64,000 nt of DNA from CAWJFJ01 sp963800065 (lineage in GTDB: Bacteria > Actinomycetota > Acidimicrobiia > Acidimicrobiales > UBA8190), in the NCBI GenBank assembly GCA_963800065.1, contig CAWCZO010000010.1:124001-188000 (forward strand). The letters are read 5' to 3'. How positions within the stretch are numbered: position 1 is the stretch's first letter; each line of letters begins with the position of its first letter. Positions 34,390 to 43,197 of the stretch are shown piece by piece. Made by a program: the position numbers and the translations under genes. The notes beneath the pieces were generated by a model. That model searched no databases. It worked only from the letters and a program-made list of their open reading frames with translations, and had not been told where the DNA came from.

Positions 34390-35370
34390 ATGTCGGCACT
34401 GGCCACCGCCACTCCACTCTCGCCGCGCGCCGGAGCGCAGATCGAGACCCCGGTCGCCGAGGCGACCCCGGCACCGACGCCGGGTTCGACGGCCGGCCGG
34501 GTGGTGACAATCCTCCTGGTGGCCGGTCCCGTGGTCGGCCTCGCCCTCCTCCTCCTCTTCGGATGGGGCCGCGTCGTCCCTGTCGGGGACCTCGTCCTGG
34601 CCGCCGTCATGTATCTCGTGACCGGCTTCGGGGTGGCGGTCGGGCTGCACCGCCTGTTCGCCCATCACAGCTTCAAGGCCAACCGGACTCTGAAGGTGGC
34701 CCTGGCCGTGGCCGGGTCGATGGCGCTGGAAGGATCGATCATCAGCTGGGTGGCCATCCATCGTCGCCACCACATGTTCAGCGATCAGCCCGGCGATCCC
34801 CATTCGCCCCACCGCTTCGGGACCGGTCCGGGCGGGACCGTGAGGGGTTTCGTCTGGGCCCACGTCGGCTGGCTCTTCGCCACCGATCCCACCGACCCCA
34901 AACGCTTCGCTCCTGATCTGCGTCGTGACCCGGACCTCGCGGTCATCGACCGGCTGTTCCCCGTTCTGGCCGTCAGTTCCCTGGCCATCCCTTTCGCCGT
35001 CGGCTGGCTCCTGTACGGAACCCTGGCCGGAGCGCTCACGGCCTTCCTGTGGGCCGGACTGCTCCGCATGGCGGCGCTGCACCACGTGACGTGGAGCGTC
35101 AACTCCATCTGTCACATGTCGGGGCGCCGGCCCTTCCTCACCACCGACCAGAGCACCAACTTCGCCCCTCTGGCGCTGGTGTCGTTCGGGGAGAGCTGGC
35201 ACAACTTCCACCACAGCGCGCCGGCGTCGGCCCGCCACGGCGCGCTCCCCCATCAGGTGGATCTCGGTGCCCGCTTGATCCGGGTGTTCGAAAAGGCAGG
35301 CTGGGCCACCAAGGTCCGCTGGCCCACGGCGGCGCAGATCGAAACCCTGACGGACAGCCGGCACGAGTGA
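34390..35370 (+). CDS. Membrane fatty acid (acyl-CoA) desaturase
   Basis: 326 residues from ATG 34390, preceded by GGAAAGGGA. Integral-membrane di-iron desaturase with the three histidine boxes HRLFAHH, HRRHH and HNFHH, plus four hydrophobic spans (VVTILLVAGPVVGLALLLL onward). The GHRLFAHHSFKA and SWHNFHHSAP contexts fit the delta-9 stearoyl-CoA desaturase group. Introduces a double bond into saturated acyl chains using O2 and a ferredoxin or similar donor. No electron-transfer gene is adjacent. Single gene. Confidence 0.92.
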   Translation: MSALATATPLSPRAGAQIETPVAEATPAPTPGSTAGRVVTILLVAGPVVGLALLLLFGWGRVVPVGDLVLAAVMYLVTGFGVAVGLHRLFAHHSFKANRTLKVALAVAGSMALEGSIISWVAIHRRHHMFSDQPGDPHSPHRFGTGPGGTVRGFVWAHVGWLFATDPTDPKRFAPDLRRDPDLAVIDRLFPVLAVSSLAIPFAVGWLLYGTLAGALTAFLWAGLLRMAALHHVTWSVNSICHMSGRRPFLTTDQSTNFAPLALVSFGESWHNFHHSAPASARHGALPHQVDLGARLIRVFEKAGWATKVRWPTAAQIETLTDSRHE

Positions 35371-35421
35371 TGACGGGCGGCAGGGCGGAGCCGTCTGCGG
35401 GATCACGACTACGTTGCGCGC

Positions 35422-36084
35422 GTGTGTTTCTCCCCGGAAGGTGACCTGGTCGGTGGCCTCGTGGTCACCACCATCGGGGTCGATGCCTGCCGTCACCTGC
35501 GCGGGCGGAACAACTACCTGTTGTTGGCCGCCACCCCCTTGGTCCTCGGCGCCCACCAGATCGACGAGTCGCTCGTGTGGTGGGGGCTACAGGGCCATGT
35601 CCCGCATCTGGCCGGCCGGATCGCCATGTGGATCTATCTGGTCATCGCCTTTGTCGTCGTACCCATCCTGGTACCCCTGGCCATCCTGAGGCTCCAGCCC
35701 ACGGCCCGTCGACGATGGGTGATCGCCCCTTTCGCGCTCCTGGGAACAGGGGTGGCGGCCGTGCTCCTGACGACGATGCTGCGTGGTCCCGTCACCGTCA
35801 AGCTGGGTGCCTACCACCTGGCCTACAGCATCGGCCTGCACGACGGGCTAGTGGTCATCGGCCTCTACATCGTGGCCACGTGCGGATCGCTGCTGTTCTC
35901 CGGCTACCGGCACATCGTCATCTTCGGTGTGGCCAACCTGGTGGCGGTCGTCATCCTGGCCCGGCTCACGGCCGACGGGTTCGCGTCGTTGTGGTGTTTC
36001 TACGCCGCCCTGGCCAGCGGGGCCATCTCCCTGCACATGCGCTTCGCCAAGCCCCACCGGGCCAACCCCTACGCCCTTACGTGA
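35422..36084 (+). CDS. DUF6629-like integral membrane protein
   Basis: 220 residues from GTG 35422. Begins MCFSPEGDLVGG, a hallmark opening of the DUF6629 group, followed by about seven hydrophobic segments and short loops (GAHQIDESLVWWG, YHLAYSIGLHDG). The Cys-Phe-Ser-Pro opening and the His/Asp/Glu residues in ATPLVLGAHQIDESLVW are conserved in relatives, but the function of the family is unknown. Starts 51 bases after the desaturase and may share its transcript. Its last 8 bases overlap the 3' end of the convergent Ig-repeat gene. Confidence 0.75.
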   Translation: MCFSPEGDLVGGLVVTTIGVDACRHLRGRNNYLLLAATPLVLGAHQIDESLVWWGLQGHVPHLAGRIAMWIYLVIAFVVVPILVPLAILRLQPTARRRWVIAPFALLGTGVAAVLLTTMLRGPVTVKLGAYHLAYSIGLHDGLVVIGLYIVATCGSLLFSGYRHIVIFGVANLVAVVILARLTADGFASLWCFYAALASGAISLHMRFAKPHRANPYALT

Positions 36085-37354
36085 GGGGCGTCAACGTCGT
36101 CGCCGCGGCCCGCCCCCGTGCGTCGGTCGTGGCCGGCCTCACGGTGGTGGCGCCGTCGCTGCTGCGGGCGGCCGATGCGGTGTCGGTGGCGTCGAAGCAC
36201 TCGGTGGCCGTGTCGTTGTCGGTCACGACCGTGTAGTGGGCGTCGCCGTTGTACTGGTCGAGCAGGCAGTACCAGCCGGGACTGCCGGGGTCGATGGTCA
36301 CGTCGGTCACCGAGCGGTTACCGGACTCCGGGCTCAACCCGACCGTGGCGCCGGCGACCACATACCCCGAGGTGCACGGCGTGGCGCTGGACGTGGGTCC
36401 GCACACGCCGAAGGTGACGGTTCCGGTGGGGGACCCGGCGGTGGAGTTACCCGTGACGGTGGCCGTGTCGACATCGGTGTCCTGATAGGGGATGCTCGAG
36501 TCGCTGAGCGACGACTTGAGGGTCGGGGTGTACGTCCCCGTGCCGTTGGTGACGTCGAAGCACTCGGTGGCCGTGTCGTTGTCTGTCACGACCTTGTAGT
36601 GGGCATCGCCGTTGTACTGGTCCAGGAAGCAGAACCATCCGGGGCTGCCGGGGTTGACGGTGACGGAGGCGGTGGACCGGTTGCCGGACTCCGGGCCCAA
36701 CTCCACCGTGGCCGTGGCCACCACGTCGGGCGAGGCGCAGGGCGTGGCCACCGACGTCGGTCCGCAGACGCCGAAGGTGACGGTTCCGGTGGGGGACCCG
36801 GCGGTGGAGTTACCCGTCACGACGGCGGTGTCGACATCGCTGTCGCCGTAGGGGATGCTCGAGCTGCTGAGCGACGACTTGAGGGTCGGGGTGTACGTCC
36901 CCGTGCCACTGGTGACGTCGAAGCACCCGGTGGTGCTGTTGTCGTCACTGGCGGCCTTGTAGTTCGCATCACCGCTGTACTGGTCGAGGAGGCAGTACCA
37001 ACCGGCCGCGCTCGGATCGACGGTGACGGTGGCCGTGGAACGGTGATGGGTGCCGGCGCTCAGACCGGTGGTGGCGGAGCCGGCGTTCGGAGAGGTGCAC
37101 GGTGTGGCCGTGGCCGTCGGCCCGCAGACGCCGAAGGTGACGGTACCGGTGGGAGATCCCTTGCCCGCCTTGCCGGCCACGGTGACGGTGTCGTTGACGG
37201 TGTCACCCAGCGGGATGCTCGAACTGCTGAGCGCCGAGGTCACGGTGGGCTTGACCTTGTGCGTCGTCTTGGCCCAACCGACGCCCGCCGTTGCGCCCAC
37301 CACCAGTGCCACCGATGACAGGACGGCCGCGCCACGAAGAAGGTATCGATGCAT
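36077..37354 (-). CDS. Secreted protein with three Ig-like repeats
   Basis: 425 residues from ATG 37354, with GGGGAATGGAAA upstream. Signal peptide MHRYLLRGAAVLSSVALVVG...AGVGWA. Then three tandem modules of about 117 residues, each with SSSIPxGD, SPTGTVTFGVCGP, TPC, GWYCLLDQY, GDAxYK and CFD, giving four Cys per module that could form two disulfides. This is the Ig-like bacterial repeat style of surface or matrix proteins. The modules are also nearly identical at the DNA level (36.2-37.1 kb), pointing to recent duplication or gene conversion. No sortase or membrane anchor at the C terminus. Role possibly adhesion. Confidence 0.8.
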   Translation of the reverse strand: MHRYLLRGAAVLSSVALVVGATAGVGWAKTTHKVKPTVTSALSSSSIPLGDTVNDTVTVAGKAGKGSPTGTVTFGVCGPTATATPCTSPNAGSATTGLSAGTHHRSTATVTVDPSAAGWYCLLDQYSGDANYKAASDDNSTTGCFDVTSGTGTYTPTLKSSLSSSSIPYGDSDVDTAVVTGNSTAGSPTGTVTFGVCGPTSVATPCASPDVVATATVELGPESGNRSTASVTVNPGSPGWFCFLDQYNGDAHYKVVTDNDTATECFDVTNGTGTYTPTLKSSLSDSSIPYQDTDVDTATVTGNSTAGSPTGTVTFGVCGPTSSATPCTSGYVVAGATVGLSPESGNRSVTDVTIDPGSPGWYCLLDQYNGDAHYTVVTDNDTATECFDATDTASAARSSDGATTVRPATTDARGRAAATTLTPLT

Positions 37355-37549
37355 TTTCCATTCCCCATTTCCGCCGACAGGAGGTGTCGGTTCAGGTATG
37401 CGCGCCGAACGGCACGACATGGATTCCCGCTCTGTCACAACGTTACCCGTCGGTGCCGTGTTCCAAACCGATGGGCAGTGAAACCACCTACTCGTCGTGT
37501 CGAACGCGGTCGCCTTGTCACGGTACGTCCCATTCCCCTGACACCGGTT

Positions 37550-37768
37550 CTACTCTTCACCATCCAATCGCACGTCGTCGGGCCCGAAGACGTCGGGAAG
37601 AAGTTCCCGCGACCCACGTCGACAGATGCGATAGCCACGGAGGACGACGTCGACGATCTCGTATCCGTGCGCCCACTGCCCGGCCTGGTACCGGGTACGA
37701 ATCTCGACATTGTCTCCGACGAGCACGCCCAGGTGTTTCGGCGCCGGTTCGAACGGGTCGTTGTCCAT
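37550..37768 (-). CDS. Small unknown protein (72 residues)
   Basis: MDNDPFEPAPKHLGVLVGD start, then EIRTRYQAGQWAHGYEIVD and LRGYRICRRGSRELLPDVF, acidic end. Looks like a small beta-barrel-like domain (alternating hydrophobics, Gly turns). Not recognised. It lies 47 bases after the HTH-like gene in the same direction, so the two form a small unit in a stretch that is less GC-rich than its surroundings, which hints at acquired DNA. Confidence 0.5.
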   Translation of the reverse strand: MDNDPFEPAPKHLGVLVGDNVEIRTRYQAGQWAHGYEIVDVVLRGYRICRRGSRELLPDVFGPDDVRLDGEE

Positions 37769-37815
37769 GGTCAGCCACCTCTCACACGGCCCCGAAGGTG
37801 CCGCCGCCCTGGCGT

Positions 37816-38112
37816 TCAGCGCACGAGAAGGGCCCTGCGCTGGTGTTTCACGCCCTGCATGCGACGGACGATCTCTTCGACGCTGAGGTCGTCACGCTCT
37901 CGGAGGCGTAGAGCCAGGGCGTCGAGGCGCTCCAATTCGCGACTGCGCAACCGCACCTGTTCGGCCCGGGGGCGCAGGCGGAGGGCCCGGTTGAACGACG
38001 CGTTGGCGGCGCCGGCGCTGTCCAGGTCGAGGATCTTCGCCACCCCGCCGAAGGGCCGGCCCTGGTCGCGTAGGACGAGAGCCCGGTCGTCACGATCCGT
38101 GTCCTTGGTCAT
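37816..38112 (-). CDS. Small HTH-like protein (98 residues)
   Basis: DDRALVLRDQGRPFGGVAKILDLDSAGAANASFNRALRLRP resembles a sigma-region-4-like or resolvase-like helix-turn-helix (GRPFGGVAKILDL / SAGAANASFNRAL), followed by a basic, charged helix (RAEQVRLRSRELERLDALALRLRERDD) and a small C-terminal helix pair. Probably DNA-binding. Family not identified. First gene of the pair with the 72-residue protein; an upstream region of about 340 bases separates it from the ABC permease gene. Confidence 0.55.
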   Translation of the reverse strand: MTKDTDRDDRALVLRDQGRPFGGVAKILDLDSAGAANASFNRALRLRPRAEQVRLRSRELERLDALALRLRERDDLSVEEIVRRMQGVKHQRRALLVR

Positions 38113-38451
38113 CGTTGCCTCAACTCCTCCTCGTACCGGCGAAACAGGCGCTCAGGCGCGCCGGCTCACGCCGGCCGGATGTGTTCGAGATCTCAATGGA
38201 CGGGTAGCACCCGAGGACGTGGCGGCATCCACCGTGCGACGCTGTCATCCCGATGTGATCGGTCGAGCTGATCCACTGAACGGTGCTGTCGGCCACGGCG
38301 TTGCTCTTCTCTCCACGCTCATACGCTTGCGGGAGACCCGGGCAACCAGCAACGACGCACGTTCTGCGTGATGTCAGCCGTGCACTGCTACGAAGGATAC
38401 CACCCGCGATGACCGCCCACCCGGTACCGGCGCCATTCGCTCGACCGGCTG
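38113..38451. other. 339-base non-coding stretch
   Basis: No reading frame with coding character on either strand. It separates the small HTH gene from the ABC permease gene (both minus strand) and has lower GC than its flanks. GCCGG...CCGGC at the left end could form a short hairpin. It probably holds the promoter of the small HTH gene and the 3' untranslated region of the ABC operon; no clear element is visible. Confidence 0.5.
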
Positions 38452-39252
38452 TCACGCTCCCTGTCTGATTCTGCCTCTCAGTGCGGCCAGAGCCAGGGCC
38501 ATGCTCACCGTCCCGATGCCGGCCACGGCGGCCAGGCCCTCCATCAGGGTCCCGACGCGCCAACCGGAGGTGATGAGAGACCGGAGGGCGGCGAGGACGT
38601 AGGTCACCGGGTTGTAGGTGGCGATAGTGGAGAACCAACCGGTGAGCGCCTGCTTGGGGACCACGGCGTCGCTCAGGAAGAAGAGGGGGAAGAAGACGAC
38701 GAAGGTGGCGTTGACGGCGGCGGGACTGCCCGTCTTCAGAGCCACGGCGTAGGGGAGGCCGGTGAAGACCAGCCCCCAGAGCGCCGACAGGGCGATGAAG
38801 GCCAGCACCCCCGGCGCTCCGGTGACGAAGCGCACTCCGACACCGAAGCCGATGGCCAGCACCGGTAGGCACAAGGTGACGATCACCACGACGTCGGCCA
38901 CCATCAGGCCCAGGAGGAGGGCGATCCGACGGACGGGGGTCATGCAGAGACGGTCGAAGTAACCACCTTGGATGTCGGTCACCAGGGTCGGGGCCCGCGA
39001 CATCCCGGTGACGGCGAAGGCGATGGCCATGGGGACGAGGAAGGCCTTGTAACTGAAGCCCGAGTTCCCGTGGGCCAGATTCTCCAGCGCCCCGAGGTTG
39101 ACCGTGTAGAAGAAGGCGGGGATGAGCACCGCCGGGAGCACCGACGCCGGCTCGCGCGGGATCTGACGAAGTGCCCGTCCGGCCACCGAACGGACATCAC
39201 GGAGGAATCCGGTCTGGCCGGCTCTGATCGGCCCCGTCCGGTCCGTCCTCAT
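38452..39252 (-). CDS. ABC-2 type transporter permease
   Basis: 266 residues with six membrane spans in the DrrB/ABC-2 pattern: ASVLPAVLIPAFFYTVNLGAL, FLVPMAIAFAVTG, a re-entrant GGYFDRLCMTPVRRIALLLG coupling region, VVIVTLCLPVLAIGFG, FIALSALWGLVFTGLPYAVAL, and the C-terminal FFPLFFLSDAVVPKQAL plus NPVTYVLAALR signature. Exports a drug, lipid or polyketide-like compound together with the ATPase at 39249. The ATG at 39252 overlaps the ATPase stop as ATGA. Confidence 0.9.
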   Translation of the reverse strand: MRTDRTGPIRAGQTGFLRDVRSVAGRALRQIPREPASVLPAVLIPAFFYTVNLGALENLAHGNSGFSYKAFLVPMAIAFAVTGMSRAPTLVTDIQGGYFDRLCMTPVRRIALLLGLMVADVVVIVTLCLPVLAIGFGVGVRFVTGAPGVLAFIALSALWGLVFTGLPYAVALKTGSPAAVNATFVVFFPLFFLSDAVVPKQALTGWFSTIATYNPVTYVLAALRSLITSGWRVGTLMEGLAAVAGIGTVSMALALAALRGRIRQGA

Positions 39253-40262
39253 GGTCGGCTGCCGGCGGGATCGAGGCGGGCACCGGTGAGCTGCCGGAAG
39301 ACGTCGTCGAGGGTCGGGGTCCGGACGACGAGGCTCTTGACCTCGAAGCGGGACCGGCTGAGGGCCACGGCCACCGAGCTGACGGCCGCCGAGCTGTCCG
39401 CCGTCGCCACGGTGATGGTCTGGCCCTCCCGGGAGACGGCGTCGACGCCGTCGAGATGGCGGAGGGCGTCGGTGGCGGCCGGGTCGTCGCCCCCGACCTC
39501 GATGACGATCACGTCCTGGCCGACGGACCGCTTGAGCACGGCCGGAGGGCCCTCGGCCACCAGGCGGCCGCGCGAGATGATCCCCACCCGGTCGGCCAGT
39601 TCATCGGCCTCCTCGAGGTACTGGGTGGTGAGGAAGATGGTCATTCCCAGTTCGGAGTTGAGCCGACGGACCTCCGACCACACGCTCTCCCGGCTGGTCG
39701 GGTCCAGCCCCGTGGTGGGCTCGTCCAGGAAGAGGACCTCGGGGTTGTGCATCAGAGCGGCGGCCAGGTCGAGCCGTCTCTTCATGCCACCGGAATAGGT
39801 CCCGATGCGCCGGTCGATGGCGGGTCCGATGTCGACGAGGTCCAGCACCTCGCCCAGCCGGATCCGGATCTCCGGTGACCGCAGTCCGTAGAGCCGGCCC
39901 TGGAGGGCGAGCAGCTCGCGACCACTCTGGCGATCGTCCAGCGCCGCCTCCTGCAGGGCCACGCCGATCCGGAACCGGACCTCCTGGGGCTCGTCGACCA
40001 CGTCGTGCCCGGCCACCACGGCGCGGCCGGCGCTCGGACGCAGAAGCGTGCAGAGGACCCGGAGCAGCGTCGACTTGCCCGCACCGTTGGGACCCAGGAA
40101 CCCGTAGATCTCGCCGGCGGCGACGTCCAGATCGATCCCGTCGACGGCCGCCACGGGGCCGAAGCGGCGGACCAGTCCGGTGGTGGTGATGGCGGCCGGG
40201 ATCGGCCCCGGGGCGGTGGCCAGGGCGTCGACGAGACCTGCATACTCGTACACATCTGTCAT
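39249..40262 (-). CDS. Drug-type ABC transporter ATP-binding protein (DrrA-like)
   Basis: 337 residues. Walker A GPNGAGKST, Q-loop VALQEAALDD, signature YSGGMKRRLDLAAAL, Walker B VLFLDEPTTGLDP and switch His replaced by Gln in FLTTQYLEEAD, as is usual in DrrA-like proteins. The DUF4162-like tail (about 235-330) follows. Powers the exporter with the permease downstream. Divergent from a TetR gene 41 bases away; TetR probably represses both. Confidence 0.92.
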   Translation of the reverse strand: MTDVYEYAGLVDALATAPGPIPAAITTTGLVRRFGPVAAVDGIDLDVAAGEIYGFLGPNGAGKSTLLRVLCTLLRPSAGRAVVAGHDVVDEPQEVRFRIGVALQEAALDDRQSGRELLALQGRLYGLRSPEIRIRLGEVLDLVDIGPAIDRRIGTYSGGMKRRLDLAAALMHNPEVLFLDEPTTGLDPTSRESVWSEVRRLNSELGMTIFLTTQYLEEADELADRVGIISRGRLVAEGPPAVLKRSVGQDVIVIEVGGDDPAATDALRHLDGVDAVSREGQTITVATADSSAAVSSVAVALSRSRFEVKSLVVRTPTLDDVFRQLTGARLDPAGSRP

Positions 40263-40264
40263 AC

Positions 40265-40285
40265 CAGTGAGTATTTACTATACTG
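40265..40285. promoter_or_regulatory. AT-rich operator candidate between the ABC operon and TetR gene
   Basis: CAGT at 40265-40268 and ACTG at 40282-40285 are inverted, and AGTA-TT-TACT (40270-40279) lies inside, in an AT-rich island unique in this area. It occupies the 41 bases between divergent starts, the normal position of a TetR operator. Symmetry is imperfect. Confidence 0.45.
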
Positions 40286-40303
40286 AGGGGTGACGCAAGC
40301 CCT

Positions 40304-40927
40304 ATGGCCCTCGAACCCCTCACCCCGGAGCGCCGGCGTCAACAGACCCGGGAGTATCTGCTCCAGGCGGCCGCCCAGGTGTTCGCCGAGCGTGGTTTCC
40401 ACGGCGCCTCACTCGACCAGGTGGCCGCCGCCGCCGGATTCACCAAGGGGGCCGTGTACTCGAACTTCAAGAACAAAGAGGACCTGTTCCTGGCCTTGCT
40501 GGAGGCGAACCAGGAGCGCGAGATGAACGCTCTGCTCGCCACCCTGGAGGCGTCCGACGTCCCCCCCGAGTCCCGACTGCCGGACTTCGTGAGCTTGATC
40601 CGGGACCAGACCACCGACCTCGGCAACAACTGGAACATCCTCTATCAGGAGTTCGCCCTCTACGCCATGAGGAATCCGGCGGCCAGGAGGAAGCTGGCGG
40701 AGTTCGACGCCGCCGCCATCGACAAGGTCGCCCGACTCATCGACGCCGAGCGGACGAGACACGGGATCACATCAGACCTCGACACCGAGCATGTCGCCAG
40801 CATCATCGTGGCCCTTTTCCACGGGATCAACCTCATGCGGGGCCTCGACGTCGAAGGCGTGGACGCGTCCTTCCTCGAGGCCGTGATCACCTTCCTGGCG
40901 CGGGGTCTCATGTCCGACTGGACATGA
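40304..40927 (+). CDS. TetR family transcriptional regulator
   Basis: 207 residues. N-terminal HTH: RREYLLQAAAQVFAERGF-like first helix, then HGASLDQVAAAAGFTKGAVYSNFKNKEDLF, a typical TetR recognition segment. The C-terminal ligand domain is all-helical and ends LARGLMSDW. Divergent from the ABC exporter, which it probably represses until an exported compound binds. Followed 7 bases later by a small membrane protein gene. Confidence 0.92.
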   Translation: MALEPLTPERRRQQTREYLLQAAAQVFAERGFHGASLDQVAAAAGFTKGAVYSNFKNKEDLFLALLEANQEREMNALLATLEASDVPPESRLPDFVSLIRDQTTDLGNNWNILYQEFALYAMRNPAARRKLAEFDAAAIDKVARLIDAERTRHGITSDLDTEHVASIIVALFHGINLMRGLDVEGVDASFLEAVITFLARGLMSDWT

Positions 40928-40934
40928 CCCGGCG

Positions 40935-41453
40935 ATGAGCCGCCGCGGGGTCAGAAAGGTGACGTCCACCATCCTGTGGTGGATCGACCCGGAGGAGAAT
41001 CCGTCCGGCCTGGTCTACGGGACGATTGCCGTCGGCGCCGTCCTGGCCGCCCAGAGCACACGTCGCGATACCTTCGCCGACACCATCGGAGCCACCGTCC
41101 TCATCCTGTGTCTGTACTGGTTGGCCCACAGCTACGCCACCGTCACCGGTCAACGCCTCAAGACCCGCCAGACCCTGTCGGCGCGCGCCCTCGGCCGGTC
41201 CCTGCTCCACGAAGGGACGATCGTGAAGGGGGCAGCCCTCCCCGTCGCCGTTCTCCTCGTCCTGTGGGCCGCCGGCGTGTCCCTCAACACCGCCGTCACC
41301 GCCGCGTTGTGGACGTCCGCCGTGGCTCTGGCCGTGTTCGAGTTCGTGGCCGCCTTCCGCAGCCATCTGTCACGGGCCCAGACGGTCGTCCAGGTCCTGA
41401 TCGGCTCCGTCCTCGGCGCCGGGGTCCTGCTCATCCGGGTCCTTCTCCACTGA
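40935..41453 (+). CDS. Small integral membrane protein
   Basis: 172 residues with five hydrophobic segments (LVYGTIAVGAVLAA, TIGATVLILCLYWLAHSYATV, GAALPVAVLLVLWAAGV, ALWTSAVALAVFEFVAAF, VVQVLIGSVLGAGVLLIRVLL). A polar N terminus SRRGVRKVTSTILWWIDPEEN precedes them. No known family recognised. Co-transcribed with the TetR gene (7-base gap), so it is probably regulated with the exporter. Confidence 0.7.
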   Translation: MSRRGVRKVTSTILWWIDPEENPSGLVYGTIAVGAVLAAQSTRRDTFADTIGATVLILCLYWLAHSYATVTGQRLKTRQTLSARALGRSLLHEGTIVKGAALPVAVLLVLWAAGVSLNTAVTAALWTSAVALAVFEFVAAFRSHLSRAQTVVQVLIGSVLGAGVLLIRVLLH

Positions 41454-41537
41454 CCGGTCCAATTGACCCCGCCACCGGGCGCTGCGACGATGCCCCCCTG
41501 ATGGACGCCGGCGACGGCGGCCGTGAAAGGGGTCGAC

Positions 41538-42314
41538 GTGACCGTCCGCTACGGAGCCAGGACGCCGGAGCAGCTGCACAGTCGGGAGGTCGAGAAGACC
41601 TCGGTCGGCGCGTGGTCGACGGTGTTGGTGGCCACCTTCGAGACGGACCCTGCGGTGCTGGCCTCGGTGCTCCCGAGACCGCTCGAGCCGTCGTCGCGAC
41701 CGCTGGCCAAGGCCACCTTCGCCACCGTCGACATCCCCGGGCTCCCCACTTTCGGGGCCGGGAGCTTCTCGGTCCAGTGCACCCACGAGGGAACCGTCGG
41801 CTACTACTGCCTCGTCATGCCGATGAGCACCGAGCAGTCGGTCATCGGTGGTCGTGAGACCTTCGGGGAGCCGAAGAAGATCGGGCAGGTCACCGTCGAC
41901 GTCGACGGCGACTCGGTGCACGGGACGATGAGCCGGATGGGCGTCACCTTCGCCGAGTTCTCCGGCCGCGTCACCGAGGAGCTCGAGGTCCCGGCGCCCG
42001 AGACCCGGACCGACTTCTACTTCAAGGCGCTCCCCGCCCCCGACGGCCGGGGTCTCGACTCCGACCCCGCCCTCGTCTACTGCACCAGGGAAGAGACGAT
42101 CCGGTGGGTGAAGGCCTGCGCCGGTGATCTCGTCCTGCGCGACTCGAGGTTCGATCCGGTGGCCGACCTCCCCGTCCTGTCCCTGGTGGAGGTGACCCTG
42201 GGCGAGCGCAACGCCATCCAGAAGGGGCGGATCCACTCGACGGTGCCGGCCGATTGGGTCATCCCCTTCATCCACCAGCGCTACGACGACCTCTCCCCGC
42301 TCGGCGAGGACTGA
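41538..42314 (+). CDS. Acetoacetate decarboxylase-like protein
   Basis: 258 residues. The Schiff-base lysine block is visible as GRETFGEPKKIGQV, matching the EYGxPKKL motif of acetoacetate decarboxylase. GTG 41538 is preferred because AAAGGGG lies 5 bases before it; the in-frame GTG at 41523 lacks this. Members decarboxylate beta-keto acids or, in wider homologues, act as aldolase-dehydratases on 2-keto acids. Followed 13 bases later by an SDR, suggesting a route through a ketone. Cytoplasmic. Confidence 0.87.
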   Translation: MTVRYGARTPEQLHSREVEKTSVGAWSTVLVATFETDPAVLASVLPRPLEPSSRPLAKATFATVDIPGLPTFGAGSFSVQCTHEGTVGYYCLVMPMSTEQSVIGGRETFGEPKKIGQVTVDVDGDSVHGTMSRMGVTFAEFSGRVTEELEVPAPETRTDFYFKALPAPDGRGLDSDPALVYCTREETIRWVKACAGDLVLRDSRFDPVADLPVLSLVEVTLGERNAIQKGRIHSTVPADWVIPFIHQRYDDLSPLGED

Positions 42315-42327
42315 GAGGCCGATCATC

Positions 42328-43197
42328 ATGGACTACGAGGGGAGGGTGGCGGTCGTCACCGGCGGTGCCGGGGGGATCGGTCGGGGGCTCGTCCACGCAC
42401 TCCTGGCCCGGGGGGCACACGTGGTGGTGGCCGACGTGGAAGCCCCGGCCCTGTCCGACGCCGTCGACGAACTCGCCGCCCTGGGGACGGTACGCGGGGT
42501 CCGGACCGACGTCGCCGACCCCGGCTCGGTGGAGGCCCTGGCCGACAACGTCTACGCCGCCGAGGGCCGGTGCGATCTCCTCTTCGCCAACGCCGGTGTC
42601 ACCTCCGGCGGCGGCGGCCTGCCGTGGGAACAGGAGATCAACGACTGGCGGTGGTGCTTCTCGGTCAACGTCTTCGGTGTGGCCCAGACCGTCCTCACCT
42701 TCCTGCCCCGGATGATCGCCGCCGGGACACCGGGCGAGATCGTCGCCACCTCGTCGGGGGACGGCGGTGTGGCGCCGGTCCCCTACGCCAGTGTCTACGC
42801 CTCGTCGAAAGCCGCCGTCAGCTGCTTCATCGAAGCCGTCGCCCACCAGCTCCGGACCGTCGACGCCTCCGTGGGCGCCCACGTCTTCTATCCCGGCGGC
42901 GGGCTCCTCGACACGGGACTGTGGACGGCGGGACGCAACCGCCCCGCCGAGCTCGAGCGCGTCCGGCCCCGTCCCCCGGCCCCGGGGACGACCTTCCCCG
43001 AATTCAAGGCGCAACTCGAGGCGGCCGGCTTGCCGGCCGAGATCGTCGACCTCGACTGGCTGGGGGCCACCGTCCTCGAGCACCTGGACGAGGGCCGCTA
43101 CATCCTGGGCCCGGGCTCGGAACGGTTCGCCCCCCTCCTGCACGCCCGGGCCGACGCCATCGCCCGGGGCGAGCTCCCGCCCACCCTGCTGCACTGA
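42328..43197 (+). CDS. SDR family oxidoreductase
   Basis: 289 residues. Cofactor loop TGGAGGIGRG, acidic ADVE after strand 2 (NAD), ANAG, catalytic Ser in EIVATSSGDG and YASSKAA. The C-terminal region is longer than the minimal SDR and contains EFKAQLEAAGLPAEIVDLDW. Co-transcribed with the decarboxylase-like gene. Its last codons (ACCCTGCTGCACTGA) resemble the 18-base unit that is repeated directly downstream, so the repeat probably grew from this gene's 3' end. Confidence 0.87.
   Translation: MDYEGRVAVVTGGAGGIGRGLVHALLARGAHVVVADVEAPALSDAVDELAALGTVRGVRTDVADPGSVEALADNVYAAEGRCDLLFANAGVTSGGGGLPWEQEINDWRWCFSVNVFGVAQTVLTFLPRMIAAGTPGEIVATSSGDGGVAPVPYASVYASSKAAVSCFIEAVAHQLRTVDASVGAHVFYPGGGLLDTGLWTAGRNRPAELERVRPRPPAPGTTFPEFKAQLEAAGLPAEIVDLDWLGATVLEHLDEGRYILGPGSERFAPLLHARADAIARGELPPTLLH

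Noticed and set aside
36077..37354. CRISPR- or transposon-like direct repeats in the 36-37 kb region
   Set aside because: The repeats encode in-frame Ig-like modules of one secreted protein.
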